Source: Aspidapion aeneum (lineage: Eukaryota; Arthropoda; Insecta; Coleoptera; Brentidae). Taken from it: a stretch of 64,000 nt of DNA. Shown in pieces: positions 46,196 to 58,093 of the stretch. The stretch spans positions 97,458,185 through 97,522,184 of the forward strand of contig OY755042.1 of assembly GCA_963576565.1 (NCBI GenBank). Reading direction: 5' to 3'. A model generated the notes under the pieces. That model was given only the letters and a program-made list of their open reading frames with translations, ran no database searches and was not told the DNA's origin. The position numbers were made by a program, and so were the translations under genes. Position 1 is the stretch's first letter; the number at the start of each line of letters is the position of its first letter.

Positions 46196-48249
46196 TATAC
46201 GGGGGGGGCGGGCCCCCCCGAAGCTAAGATTTTGGAGGAGGCATATGTCCAAAGATGGATCGAAGTAGGCTAAATAGATAGATAGATAAACTAGGCTTTA
46301 ATATATAAAAAATTTCCATCCTTTCCTACTAAAACTTACCTTCACTACACGGTAACATATACTTTCGCATAAATTTAAGAAAACCATGCATATTTTTGCA
46401 CTGATTCACAAACAATCATTTATGCATTTTTTTTATTCTAATTTAAGTATTAAAAATTCAAGATCAACATGATAGGCAGGCTGAAAATTTAAATAAAATC
46501 CATTCCAAAGTCATTATAATGTATCAAGCTAAATGAAAGGTCCGATCTCAAGATGTCTGTATATGCTGATGACATTTTATTGAAAAAAATATCTACACAG
46601 AATTTTTACCTTCCTAGCCCGCGTGGCAATGTTTAGAGAAGGTAAGGTAAAGTGGAGTAAGTAAGTGCTAAAAGTGTAAAAGGTTGACTTTAAGATGTAA
46701 CTTTTACAAAAATAAATGGATTCATAACGGATTTGATATCTTCCTAGCTAGCCTATTGGCACTTTTCAAGTAAAGCCATGATATATCAGCCTTGAAAACA
46801 GATTTTTGTAAATATCTCAGAAACTAAAGCTCTTACGAGTTTTTGATTGTAACATAAATTATTGAGCAAAATTTAGTCTACCTACTATATTCCGAAATTG
46901 ATACGAAGCTCCGTTAGAAAGTTAGCATTTTTTAAATTTAGCATTAATGGATTTTGACCAAAATCTAATCAGCTCGTTAGAGTATCGAACACTATTTTAT
47001 GAAAATCGGTGGGGTAGTGGGTCTTTTTTTTAATTTTAAAAACTTTAGATATGTGAAACTTTACAAAATGTTTTTTAGACCTGTGAGCCACCGAATATTT
47101 TATTTATTAGTTAATTTTTTTTACAGGTGTATTCGTTAATTTTAAAACACCCTATCTCACATACGAAGTTTGGTCTAAAATTTAACCGAACCTACTCTTA
47201 TCTTATTTTTTATCCTCAAGCCTTTGTTTTTAAAGTTCAAAAGCTCATTTGTGTCAAGGAGAGATAGTGGTTTGGTTGTGTTGGGGTTGTAAGGTGCAAC
47301 CAACAAAAATTAGCACATAGAAACAAGAGCTAATTGCAAATCAAAAATAATGTAATTTCTCACGCTATTAAAATTAAAAATTAAACAGTTACTAAACTCA
47401 TTAAGACACCACCTATTTTTTTTAATAAGCGTGTGTATTATTATTTGCCTAAGAAATTACACTTGATCATAGGTGTTGATACACTTTCTTTAAATTACCA
47501 ATTAGGCCACATTAAAAAGAAAGTTGTTAATAACGACTAATAACTCTTAACTACTATGTACCTGTGTTAATATTTTCGAACGCCCCTGATTTACAGGCTA
47601 CTTCTTTATTAATCAAAGCAAAAAGTTGGAAAAGGCTCTCCGTCTTTTATATTACTTTTGGGTAAATAGTCCCCCCGGTTTCCACACTATTGAATCCAAA
47701 TATCTTACACCTGATTCCCACCTACGACTTTCTCGTGGGTGCCCGCTCACGCGTCACATGATCTCAATATGAAATGTTATCAAAGTCATTGAACGCGTAC
47801 GCGGGCACGCACGAGAAAGTCGTAGGTGGGCACCGGGCTTTAGTTGCCTCCCTACCCTCGAAATGTCGACCGAGAGCGAGAAAACTCCTCAAAACCTAAT
47901 TTTTTTTGGTTTTATTCATTTAATTTTTTCAGAATCTAACCATTTCGTAAAGAACAGAATTCCCTTTCCAACATTGTCTTGGTCGATAAAGTTAGAAAAA
48001 AAAGTAGCTCTTAAGTGGCGTCCGTAAATTAACATTATTTTTAAAAAATATGTTCGGTTCGGTTTCTATAGGTTTTATTATTTTTACTCAAAAACTACAC
48101 TTCTTGGGAAAAAATTCGTAGAATTTACGTTTACGTCACATTTAAGACTCCAGGGGCGTATTTATATAAATGGGTTTTCAAAAATAACCAAAAAAATCAA
48201 TTTATATCATTGTCAAACCAAGCTTCTTGGCAAAAATTTGTCTTTTAGG
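46196..48249. repeat. Dispersed repeats: CAGTGGCG element end, repeat family T copy 2 start
   Basis: CAGTGGCGTATATACGGGGG at 46196 is one end of a CAGTGGCG element. 46715-46800 is repeated at 51655-51750 (AGCCATGATATATCAGCCTTG). 47665-48200 is the left part of repeat family T, with TTCCCTTTCCAACATTGTCT and GTCCGTAAATTAACATTATT. No genes. Confidence 0.55.
47708..47839. mobile_element. 132-bp palindromic MITE with TTA target duplication
   Basis: CCCACCTACGACTTTCTCGT (from 47717) pairs with ACGAGAAAGTCGTAGGTGGG (to 47830), so nearly the whole element is a hairpin. TTA lies at 47705-47707 and 47840-47842, the PIF/Harbinger target. It interrupts repeat family T; copy 1 at 42600 shows the uninterrupted order. 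Confidence 0.88.
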
Positions 48250-49305
48250 CTTTTCACAAAAATATTAACAGATAGACTAACAAGCAGGCTTTAGAAAAGG
48301 TTTACAGTTGACCACAACATTCCACTATATATTGCGTTTATAGACTTTGAAAAAGCTTTCTATAACATTGAGCACTGGGCGGGCAGTAAAAGCATCCTTA
48401 ATTAAAAGCCGAATAGATCACTGATACACATATATAATAGCCAATATATATATAGCGAAACAACAACATCAATCAAAATTCACGAAGGAACCAAGCCAAT
48501 CCGCATAAGAAGAGGAGTACATATCCCCTAAACTATTTAACCAGGCACTAGAAGATATTTTTAAAAACTTAAATTGGGAAGAAATAAGCATCAAAGTAAG
48601 CGGACAATACTTGAACCACCTAAGAGATGCTGATGATATCGCCCTTAAAACAGATAAGAAAGAAGAACTAATAAAAATGCTGGAAGAACTGGATACAGCA
48701 GCTAAAAATATAGGCTTGATTATGAACTTCACTAAAACTAAAATCATAACAAACACAGATAAAGATATCACGATCAGATTAAACCAAGGGAAAATAGAAC
48801 AATTAGAGGAATATATTATACCTGGGACAAATTATTAAACTAAAAAAAGAAAACCAAACGGCTGAAATCAAGAGACAAGTAAGATTGGCCTGGGCAGCAT
48901 TTGGTAAATTCAGCTACATATTAAAAGATTAAAAAATATCCTCAGTACCTCAAAATGAAAGTGTATAACCAATGTATCCTTCCTGTACTTACATATGGAT
49001 CCCAGACCTGGACACTTCAAAATCAAACATGGATAGAGACAGAAATAAATAAATAAGAAATAAAACAAAAGTAAGGGATGTCAGAGGAGAAGTAGCAATA
49101 AAATGGAAATTTGCTGGTCATACTATCAGACAGAAAGACGATCGATGGAAGAAATGTATTGCAAACTGGAGACCAATGGGAAAATAAAAGAAGTAAGGGA
49201 AGACCCTAAATGAGATGGGCGGACGATTTGAAGAAACATGCGGGAGCTAGAGGGATGAACACGGCGACAGGGAGAAAAGAGTGGAAGATACTATATATAG
49301 AACCT
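48250..49305 (+). pseudogene. RTE-like LINE reverse transcriptase fragment, copy R2
   Basis: Order of motifs: NKQAGFRKGLQLTTTFH-like text near 48280, YIAFIDFEKAF (first catalytic Asp) near 48335, ISPKLFN-like near 48525, and LNHLRDADDIALKTDKKEEL with the catalytic DD at 48628. LDTAAKNIGLIMNFTKTKII and QVRLAWAAFGKFSYILK follow, then QCILPVLTYGSQTWTLQ and a C-terminal KWKFAGHTIRQKDDRWKK and RPLMRWADDLKKHAG near 49205. Stops and shifts occur throughout and the endonuclease is absent. The motif style (LTYGSQTW, RW.DDI) fits RTE-clade endonuclease/reverse transcriptases of insects. The element itself sits inside repeat family T. Confidence 0.82.
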
Positions 49306-50263
49306 TATCATATCCCACAGATCTTTTATAAAACTTTTTTTTGGTCATTTTTAAATGTCACCCCAATATACGGAAGCCCCTGGAGAGTGACCCATGACAT
49401 GACACATTCTGTGATACACCGTTTAAAAGGAAATTTTATTATCAACCAAGAATTAATTTTTTTCTTATTTTTCATTTTATTTTAATAAAAAGAAGCATAT
49501 CTAAACTTAATTTAAACCGGCAAAGTAAAATTTAATTTTAATAGCTTTTTATGTCAAGGCAACAAGATACCCACAATTTACCAAAAAATATTTATTTAGC
49601 GCTCACTAACTATACACTATAGTTAAAAAAATTCAAGGTAGACTAGTCAAAAACACCATCAAAAGAGTGCGTGACTAAAATTTGTATTTCAATGTGCGTA
49701 GTTCAAAATTTTGTAAAACAAAAGTAATATCAGAACAAAATAAGTTTGGGAGAGAGCTAAGAATACACTATTTTCAGTGGGGTCCTTAAACCTTGCATTA
49801 AAACCATTAAAACTTAAGAATTGGATATTCGTATCAAATGTCAAAAATTTGTCGTGACATTTTTTTTATTTTGCCTTACCCAAAGAAGATATATCACCTT
49901 ACCCGCTTTTCTTGATAAGAGTGGTAATGCTAAATTGAGGCTAAACCTAGGTAGAGACCCTGTATGTATGACATATTTTAAAGATAAAGAGAAGCGACAA
50001 AAGACACTTATTGGAATAAAACCTGACTTTATTTTAGAGTCGACTTTAGTCCGACACATTTGCACAGAAAACTAACAGCTGACCTCTCAAAATTGACATA
50101 CCAAAGCCAAATTTAATAATACAGACGCTAACTTTCATTTAATAAATACCGACACTAATAAATCCGGTTTTTAAATACACAAAGGCCGAATTTTGAAGCA
50201 GAGCAGCTGCGTTTTATATGTAAATATGTCACCATAGGGTCGATTTTATTGCAATAATAGTGG
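49306..50263. other. Repeat family T right part, then no gene
   Basis: 49340-49480 continues family T (ATACGGAAGCCCCTGGAGAGTG). The rest is AT-rich. The overlapping ORFs at 49821-50075 on both strands have no recognisable domain. Confidence 0.45.
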
Positions 50264-50401
50264 GTTTACACATGCATGAATTTAGTGGCGCCAGTGTTCG
50301 CGCCAGTTCTATTGGCACGCCAGTAAAGGTTTACACTATTGTGCGAAAATTAAAAAGACTGGCACGCCAGTTTCATTTTTAAAGTGTACACGATACGCGA
50401 T

Positions 50402-50665
50402 ATGTCGGCTGAACTCTCGGAAGCCTGCAAAATAGTCGCTAAACTTTTATTAAAAAAAAAAGAGATTCAGGAAAAGGAACAACGAAAAGGCCGTATCTGC
50501 ATGGGTTAAAGCATGGATTGCTAGTCGATCTACTTTGGGTGCTTCCGAAAAACTTTTAGGAGAACTTGCAGCAGAAGATCCTGCGAGCTATAAAAACCAT
50601 CTTCGAATGACAAAGCAACATTTTGATATTCTTCTAGAGTTTCTCTTATTTAAACAACATTCTTT
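50402..50665 (+). pseudogene. PIF/Harbinger transposase, N-terminal fragment
   Basis: ATG at 50402 reads MSAELSEACKIVAKLLLKKK, then a stop caused by a slip in a run of ten A. One base over, the frame continues WVKAWIASRSTLGASEKLLG, ELAAEDPASYKNHLRMT and QHFDILLEFL. This matches the N-terminal block of PIF/Harbinger transposases (RWWV.PW...R...G....L..EL...D...Y.N.LRM....F..LL). The DDE nuclease core that should follow is gone. The fragment ends in non-coding sequence near 50665. Confidence 0.8.
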
Positions 50666-50754
50666 AAAACTCGGTCTGCTACTTTAAACCATGGTACTTT
50701 TGGGGTGTATACTTCATTTGCACCGGCTCCGGAACGTTGGCTTTTTTAAATTTT

Positions 50755-50977
50755 TGTCAATTCCAAAGCATATGTGTTTCTTATGGATCATATTTTTGCT
50801 TTTACTTCTGCAACTTCAAAGCCTTCAATAGTCATTATTTTACTAATTTTTTGGGAAGCATTATCTCGACTATCTTTGTTTTTATACGAACTACTGTGTA
50901 CATCCCATAAACAAGGCAAACATTCATAGCCTTCAAGAAACTGTATGGTCAGTTCTGCTGACCACTTTTTTTAGCCA
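50755..50977 (-). pseudogene. MADF/Myb-like accessory protein of the Harbinger element, N-terminal fragment
   Basis: The start codon at 50977 (MAKK) is followed by a one-base slip in an A run. It then reads WSAELTIQFLEGYECLPCLW, DVHSSSYKNKDSRDNASQKI and IMTIEGFEVAEVKAKI to a TGA. W....T..LI..Y...P.LWD......YKN...R..A...I is the MADF domain, which in PIF/Harbinger elements is carried by the second protein that helps bring the transposase to DNA and the nucleus. About 63 residues remain. It converges on the transposase fragment. Confidence 0.78.
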
Positions 50978-51292
50978 TATTAAGCTATAAAAACAAAAAT
51001 AAACTAAATTTCTAAGCTCAAACACAATGAAAATAAAAAATAATGTAAAATAATGAACTTAAAACTGGCGAGCCGACGTGCAAGCACTTGTTTACACATG
51101 AAAATTTTCCTTTTCTGCGCGCATGCGTCACCACTGGCGCCAGCAAATTCAGTCAGCTGCAGACTTTTTTGATACATGCATGCAAAAAAATAACTTGTGT
51201 GCAAGTCGGTGTTTACACTTGCAAATTTAACTTACTGGCGCGCCAGTTTTTATTGGCGCCAGCAAATCCATGCATGTGTAAACTCTCCTTAA

Positions 51293-52278
51293 GTCCCTAT
51301 TCTCTTTAAAATCAAATTTAATTAAGTCAAAATCAAAGGATGAAAATATCGGTCCTCTATACTCTAGCGATGTTTAGAGAGAGACGCACCTTCTGTCCTT
51401 GGTAATTCATAGGCGTTGGAAAATAAAAATAAACGTTTTATAACAAAACCTATACAGGGGGTGATCGACAAACATTTGTTTATATGTTGCATGATGATTG
51501 AAGTCACTCACCGCTGACCATTTAAATTATTTTAGTGAAACGCCAATGAATTTGGCAAGAAAATAACATAACCAAAAAATTTTAATTTCAGTGACTTTGA
51601 TGGGTAAAATAAATCATACATACAGGGTCTCTAAACCTAGCATTCTAAATCTAAATAAATGGATCCATGACAGATCTGATACCTTCCTAGCTAGCCTATT
51701 AGCATACTTGAAGTGAAGCCATGATATATCAGCCTTGAAAACAGTTTTTTTTTAAATCGAGTTGTCTCGCATTACAATTGTACCCGCTCTCCCCTACTGT
51801 AAAATTAAAAGAACCTGGAAAAGTAAAATTACACAAAAAAATAAGTAAAAGGTCATAAAGAAAAAAGTAAAGAAAAAAACCTCCTTATTTCTCTTTAATA
51901 TGTTGAAATACTTTTATAAGTAATCAAATTCTCTCCCCCAGTATTCTAAATTAAAAAAGTTTATTTTTATTTTGTTTACAGAAAGTTTGATTAAAAATAC
52001 CTATCTTTATTTATCAGGACTTTTTTTGTATATAAATTTAAAAACATTTTTTGTGTGTTTATGGGAGCTACATAATGTACAGTTTAATTTTTTTAAGAAC
52101 TAAGGAAATTAAATAAATATCAATAGAAAAAAACAGGATTCAATTTTAACCCCTTGAAGCTAGTTTTATGCAATAGACACACCTATTCTTAAATCTGAAA
52201 CTAAGAATGATCAGAGGCAATAGTTTTGCGATTCTGGTTTTTGGTGTTGATCCGAGGGCGGTACCTAATTTTTATATA
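51293..52278. other. No gene; repeat fragment
   Basis: 51655-51750 repeats 46730-46800. The remainder is AT-rich and leads into the foldback element before EcR. Confidence 0.45.
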
Positions 52279-53320
52279 TACCGGGTAGGCCAAAAAAAAC
52301 GTGACAATTTTTTTCCATTGTAGCTTTTGAACTATACAATCGATTTTAATAAGACAAACTGTACAGAGAATTATCAGGGTTTGGAATACATATTTTTTTG
52401 TCCGCCGTTTCAAAATCCAAGATGGCGGACGAAATAAAATGGTACCCTTCAAAGATGCTCGTTTTTTCTTGTGTTGCGAACATGTTTTAATAATTTTTTT
52501 AAATCACTAAAAAAGAAGCATTCTTGCCATGCACAACAAGGTATAAAACGGCAAAATCGGTTCAGTGGTTCTAAAAAAAATACTTTTGTTTTAACCATAG
52601 TTTCGAATATTATACGATTGCCTTGCCAATCATGTCTGAATTTATTTCCTTATAAATTCATTACTAAAAACAAAAATGGATTTTTTGAGAACCACCACAC
52701 CGGTTTTACTAATTTGTACCTCTTTGTGTAGGGGAAAAGTAGTGCTTTTCTATAAATTAAAAAAAAACTAAAACATTTTCGGAAACTAAGAATAAACACG
52801 CCATTTTTAAGAATCAAATATGATTCTGTCCGCCATCTTAAATTTTAGGATATCGATAAACTTTGATCATAATCTTTAAAAAGCAATCAATTCTCACCAG
52901 AATGTTTTTTATTTCATTAAAATCGGTTCAGTAGTAATGAATTTATAGGGAAATAAATGAAGACATGATTGGCAAGGCAATCGTATAATATGCAAACCAA
53001 TGGTTGAAACAAAAATATTTTTTTTAGAACCACTAAACCGATTTTGCTAATTCGTACCTTCTTGTGCGTGGCAACAATGCCGCTTTTTTTCTAATTTAAA
53101 AAAATAGTTAAGACATGTTCGCAACACGAGAATAAACGATCATCTTTGAAGGGTATATTTTAACTTCGTCCGTCATCTTGGATTTTGAGATGGAGGACAA
53201 AAAGATACATTCAGTCAAAACTCTGATTAATTTTTCCGCCAAGTGCAGTTTGTCCCATTAAGATCAATTGTAAAGTTACAATGAAAAAAAATTGTCCGGT
53301 TTTTTTTGGCCCACCCGGTA
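52279..53320. mobile_element. 1.04-kb foldback element abutting the EcR exon
   Basis: TACCGGGTAGGCCAAAAAAA at the left is mirrored by TTTTTTTTGGCCCACCCGGTA at the right, with TA at both borders. Matching inverted blocks run far inward: TTGTCCGCC..., TGTTGCGAACATG against CATGTTCGCAACA, and ACGATTGCCTTGCCAATCAT against its complement. The centre holds further rearranged subunits, so the element is compound. It ends 49 bases before the splice acceptor at 53369. Confidence 0.9.
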
Positions 53321-53347
53321 TAATGTTTAAAAATGGCATATTCCTAA

Positions 53348-53551
<204 letters not shown>

Positions 53552-53609
53552 TAGCGATTACACGTGGCAAACCTTCGAACATTGATTCGCTTGCCGCGTG
53601 CAATGAGTT

Positions 53610-54130
53610 CATTGTGGTAGTCCTGTGGTATGTTCGTCGGCTTCACATGCAGAAAGTACCAGGTTCGCGTCTCGAACCACGACGTTAAAATTTAAAAAAG
53701 TCTCATCGCCCTGCCGCCCACTTCTTTTTCAGCGTTTAACAGTCGTCATTGAAATGGCACGAAAACATGAGTTGACCCTGCACATTGAGAATATATGCAG
53801 GTGTAGTCCAGGAGCCTGCTAGATTCGGTACCAGGATGGCGCCAGCAACAATCAACTCACCACTGTTGCGCTGAAACGAAAAGAAGTCTATCACCAAGTT
53901 CCACTGAGACGATAGCGATGTTAGATAGATGCAAGTCTAACATGTAGCAGGAGACCACCTTTCGGAAGGGGTGTAAAAGCCGCCCTCGACAAAGAGGTGC
54001 CAGGCAAAACTAAGTCCTCTTAGAGAAAGAAAACTTGCATCCTAAGAGGCAGGTGCATCAGTTTGGTATATGGTGTACCGACAAATCGGGGTTTGCGAAA
54101 AGGTGGGCCTAGTCGCTAGACCAAAAATGG
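53610..54130 (+). mobile_element. Possible tRNA-derived SINE in EcR intron
   Basis: 53612-53690 has tRNA-like promoter text: a TGGTATGTTCGTCGG stretch resembling an A box, then AGGTTCGCGTCTCGAACC resembling a B box about 40 bases later. The following 400 bp are distinctly GC-richer than the intron (CCTTTCGGAAGGGGTG, CAAAGAGGTGCCAGGC). No A-rich tail or target duplication could be assigned, so family and ends are uncertain. Confidence 0.5.
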
Positions 54131-54347
54131 TCTCCTTACTACTTCTCTGTTTAAACATTATTTTATGTGTACGGAGTCAGTCCACACATTTTCTCGAAAA
54201 ATAAATGATTTTTTTTAATAAAAGGCCAGAGGCAAATAACAAAAAATCATATTTTTTAGGAAAAATATTTACATTTTTAACATAATATGATGTAAAATGG
54301 TCCTTATTCCCTTGTTTAGATTTGGAAGTCATTTTCTTGGTTCTTAG

Positions 54348-54792
54348 CATATACGTAATATTCCAATACTCCCTGTTAACTATTTACACAATGGTTGGCG
54401 TTTGATGCAAACATTCAGAAATAAAGGTACGAAAAATGCACAGATACCAAATTTACATAAATAGAGTTTTTGTCAACTGTATGTGATGATTTGACGTAAC
54501 GAATACAAGAATAAAATAATATTCATGCGTAAAAGTATAACCAATCAGGACATTTTATCTTAAGGATCGCAAAGAGGATAGACTTATATTCATTGATATT
54601 GCTATTTCAAATATGTTTGCATTCTGCATCGTAAGGTACCGTAGGTCTTGCAATAATACGTACTATATGGAAATAATAAGCATATGTCTTTGAAAGCAAC
54701 CAATCAGGCCTTTTTTGCTTAAAGACCCCAAAGCCCTCATGTTTGCATCATGAATGGGCAGTTACCGTGGGTATTGGAAAATTATGTATATG
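54348..54792. mobile_element. 446-bp MITE family, copy 2, in EcR intron
   Basis: Reverse-oriented relative of 32001-32446: starts CATATACGTAATATTCCAAT and ends AATTATGTATATG. Flanks GTTCTTAG (54340-54347) and GTTTTTAG (54793-54800) agree at 7 of 8 bases, confirming an 8-bp target duplication. Non-coding. Confidence 0.92.
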
Positions 54793-55187
54793 GTTTTTAG
54801 AGGTTTAAAATTTTTGAGACGTTTTTAATCGAAAATATATTGACCTATTGTTTATTTGTATGTTAATAGATCATTCAAAGTTTCCCTTTCGATATTATTA
54901 TTTTCTTAAATCTGCATACAATAACGAAAAATGCGTGGGTTCGTTTGTCGCGTCTTATATTTGATTCAAACTCAATATAAGTACATGCCTACTTAAAAAT
55001 GAGTATTTACCTCGCATGTAGGTAGGCAGGCATTTGATTGATTGGAACAAAATGAAAATGAATTTTATAGCCTTAGGGCTAGGTTAGTATTTTTACGACG
55101 TAGTTGAACATAATGTATGAGTAAAAATTATAATTCAGATTCGATAGTATCAACAGATGAATAAGGTAATCACGATAAACTAAACAC

Positions 55188-55344
55188 GCATGGGCACACC
55201 CAGGGAGCCCTCGGGGCCGGGGCCTCTCTAAGAATAAGATTTACCATAAAATACGGCATTATGAGGCCTCGCACCCCCCAAAGGCCTCAAATCCCCCCCT
55301 TAAGGCGTCGGCCCCCCCAAGACTATTTTCTGAGTGCGCCACTG
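55188..55344. mobile_element. Remnant of a CAGTGGCG-type MITE
   Basis: The right end TGAGTGCGCCACTG mirrors a diverged left end CGCATGGGCACACCCAG. The interior is C- and G-rich (GGGCCGGGGCC, CCCCCCC). The TIRs are imperfect and no target duplication is clear. Confidence 0.5.
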
Positions 55345-55374
55345 AAACACGGTATGTTATTGCGCACGTTTACA

Positions 55375-57215
55375 CAGAAACTTTCGAAAATAATCATATA
55401 AAATTTTTTTCCATCAAAGCAATCAAATTTGATTAGGTACTAATGTTTCGTCTTATTCAAGCAAAATTACGAATTGTTTCTTCTTGTTGCTGTATGTACA
55501 TAAAACTTTTAGAAACAATTATAATCATTTTGTTTCCATTGAAGCAACCAAAATCGTTAGGTGTTTATTCCTGTTTACTGTTATTTAAGTAAAATTACGA
55601 ACTGTTTCTTAAAACTTTCAGAAACAATTATACATTTCCATTGAAGCCACCAAAATTGTAAGTTGTTTACTAATGTTTCCTTTTCTTCAAGCAACAGTAA
55701 GCAACTCTTCTTATTGTCGGAAACATAAAACTTTGAGAAACAATTATAGACCTTTTTGTTTCCATTGAAGCAACCAAAATTCTTCGTTGTTTACTTATGT
55801 TTGCTGTTATTCAAGCAAAATTACGAATTGTTTCTCAAAACTTTCAGAAGCAATTATAAGCAATTATAAACTTCTTTTTCTATTGAAGCATCCAAAATTG
55901 TAAGTTGTTTACTCATGTTTACTGTTATTCAAGTAAAATTACGAATTATTTCTTAACACTTTCAGAAACAATTATAAACTTTATGTTTCCATTGAAGCAA
56001 CCAAAACTAAATTCTTTACTAATGTTTTCTCTTATTCAAGCAACACTAAGCAACTCTTGTTATTGCCAGAAACCTAACACTTTCAGAAAACTATTATAAA
56101 CATTTTGTTTCCATTGAAGCCACCAAAATTGTTAGTTGTTTACTCATGTTTACTGCTATTCAAGTAAAATTACGGATTTTTTCTTAAAACTTTCAGAAAC
56201 AATTATATACTTTTTGTTTCCATTAAAGCAACACTAAGCAACTTGTTATTTCTGGAAACATAACACTTTCAGAAACAATTATAAACTTTTTGTTTCCATT
56301 GAAGCAACCAAAATTGTTAGTTGTTTACTCATGTTTACTGTTATTCAAGTAAAATTACAAATTGTTTCTTAAACCTTTCAGAAACAATTATATACTTTTT
56401 GTTTTTCTTGAAGCGACCAAAATTGTAAGTTGTTTACTCATGTTTCCTCTTATTCAAGTAATCAAGCAACAGTAACCAATATTGTCGGAAACATAAAACT
56501 TTCAGAAACAATAAAATTATAAACTTCTTGTTTCCATTGAGGCAACCAAAATTTACTAAGGTTTCCTCTTATTCAAGCAACCAAGCATGTTGATTGTCGG
56601 AAACATAAAACTTTTAGAAACAATTATTAACTTCTTGATTCCATTGAAGCAACCAAAATTGTTAGTTGTTTACTGCTGTTTACTGGTATTGAAGCCAAAT
56701 TACGAATTGTTTCTTAAAACTATCAGAAATAATTATAAACTTTTTGTTTCCATTGCAGTCAAAATGTAGGTTGTTTACTAATGTTTCCTCTTATTCAAGC
56801 AACAGTAAGCAACTCTTCTTATTGTCGGAAACATAAAACTTTCGGAAAAAATTATAAACAAAATTATTAACTGTTTACACCTGTTTCCTATTATGCAACT
56901 TTTTGTTATCTTTTGTTTCTTCATGTGGCCGTAAACATAAAACTTTCAGAAACGATTATGAATGTTTTGTTTATATTTATGTAACCAACATTATTAATTG
57001 TTTACTCAAGTTTCCATCTATTTAAGTAACCGTAAGCAACTTTTTGTTACGATTTGTTACTTGTTGTTCCCGTAGACATGAAATTTTCAGAAACAGAAAC
57101 TTTTTGTTTCCATTAAAGCAACATATTAAGGACATTATTACACGTTATATGTTACGATTTGGTTCTTCTTGTTTCCATAAACATGAAACTTTCAGAAAAA
57201 ATTGAGTATGAACTT
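55375..57215 (+). repeat. Degenerate tandem-repeat array (~105-125 bp unit) in EcR intron
   Basis: The phrase GTTTCCATTGAAGCAACCAA recurs about 14 times (near 55533, 55636, 55760, 55879, 55987, 56109, 56293, 56531, 56640, 56748 and further on). Each is followed by GTTTACT-ATGTTTACTG, TTATTCAAG and AAACTTTCAGAAACAATTAT. Two unit variants exist: one has AAATTACGAATTGTTTC, the other AGCAACTCTT-TTATTGTCGG. The short ORFs inside are repeat translations, not genes. Confidence 0.88.
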
Positions 57216-57611
57216 TTTGTTCCCACCGCAACTGCAATACCCACATATCAACTGTTTTGTCGTTTCGCAGATTTTCCTTTAAAGTTCAGAGCTTAAATTG
57301 AAAATCAACGTCAAAAAGCAACATGCGGCATTTGTTTGCGAAACGTGGGGGAACATTATAATTTTAAGGTACATTTTTGAAAACAGTCAACAAAAAAAAA
57401 ATTGCTTAAAAAACAGATCGGCATGGCATTTGTTCTTGAAACATAAAGGAATCGAGGAAATCAGCAACTTTGATGAACATTTTTGGAAACAGGCAAAAAA
57501 TTTGTTCAATGTTGTTTAAATGGAAATGTAAGTTTTCGAAACATACAGGAATAAGTGGACTCAACAACAAAAGTTGCTCAATATTTTGATTCCGGGGAAT
57601 GGTGCCAAGCT

Positions 57612-57712
57612 TTAAGGTACGTATTTACATAAGCACGAATCCATACATACCTCGCTGCGAAGCCGAGCGAATGCCACATACGTATTTGTGCTCAAGTGAA
57701 TACGTGCCTTAA
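57612..57712. repeat. Short palindromic MITE-like repeat
   Basis: TTAAGGTACGTATTTACATA pairs with the reverse complement of TCAAGTGAATACGTGCCTTAA across about 100 bp. A related single arm with ATGAATACGCGCCTT lies at 58190-58266, so the two may bound one larger element. Confidence 0.65.
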
Positions 57713-57904
57713 GGAACGTTATCGCACAATCGATTGCTGATGATCTGTGATTGACGCTCGCAATTGATCGTCTAATCGAACGATTGACAATCGTTCGGCC
57801 AGTTGCTTGACAGCCACGATAAGGGATACCTCGTTGAGCCCCGTGGACTCCGAAAACATCGCGGATAAAGACTTTGTTGTGCTTTTAATAGCGTTGTATC
57901 GCGA

Positions 57905-58093
57905 TCACCCAAAGTTGTCTCGCAGAACTTTTAGTAAATGTTCATGGGTAAAGCGGCTTCTCAGTTCATACCACTCATTCGACCAGCGTCCTCCTCCGCT
58001 TTTCTTGTCTTGGCTTTTTTTGCGGCTATATACCGCCAAATCGACATTGGGAACCATACCGTTCATAAACAATAAACGACTCGAGAGATTCAC
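57905..58093 (-). pseudogene. Possible PIF/Harbinger transposase N-terminal remnant
   Basis: The - strand frame contains GGGRWSNEWYELRSRFTHEH followed by LLKVLRDN. This resembles the RWW...W...R....H.NLL.EL start of some PIF/Harbinger transposases, but the LRM/F segment that should follow is missing. The region lies between arms of a palindromic repeat (57612-57712 and 58190-58266) and is GC-richer than the rest of the intron. The overlapping + ORF at 57807-58160 is probably its shadow. It could also be chance. Confidence 0.4.

Larger units (their letters stand above)
50264..51283. mobile_element. PIF/Harbinger transposon, internally deleted
   Basis: GTTTACACATGCATG at the left is exactly inverted at the right (51269-51283). 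Subterminal repeats GGCGCCAG, GGCACGCCAG and GGCGCGCCAG crowd both ends. Inside are the starts of two genes facing each other, a transposase-like one on + (50402) and a MADF/Myb-like one on - (50977), the usual PIF/Harbinger arrangement. Most of both genes has been deleted. A 3-bp TAA duplication is possible (50255-50257, 51290-51292) but not certain. Confidence 0.85.
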
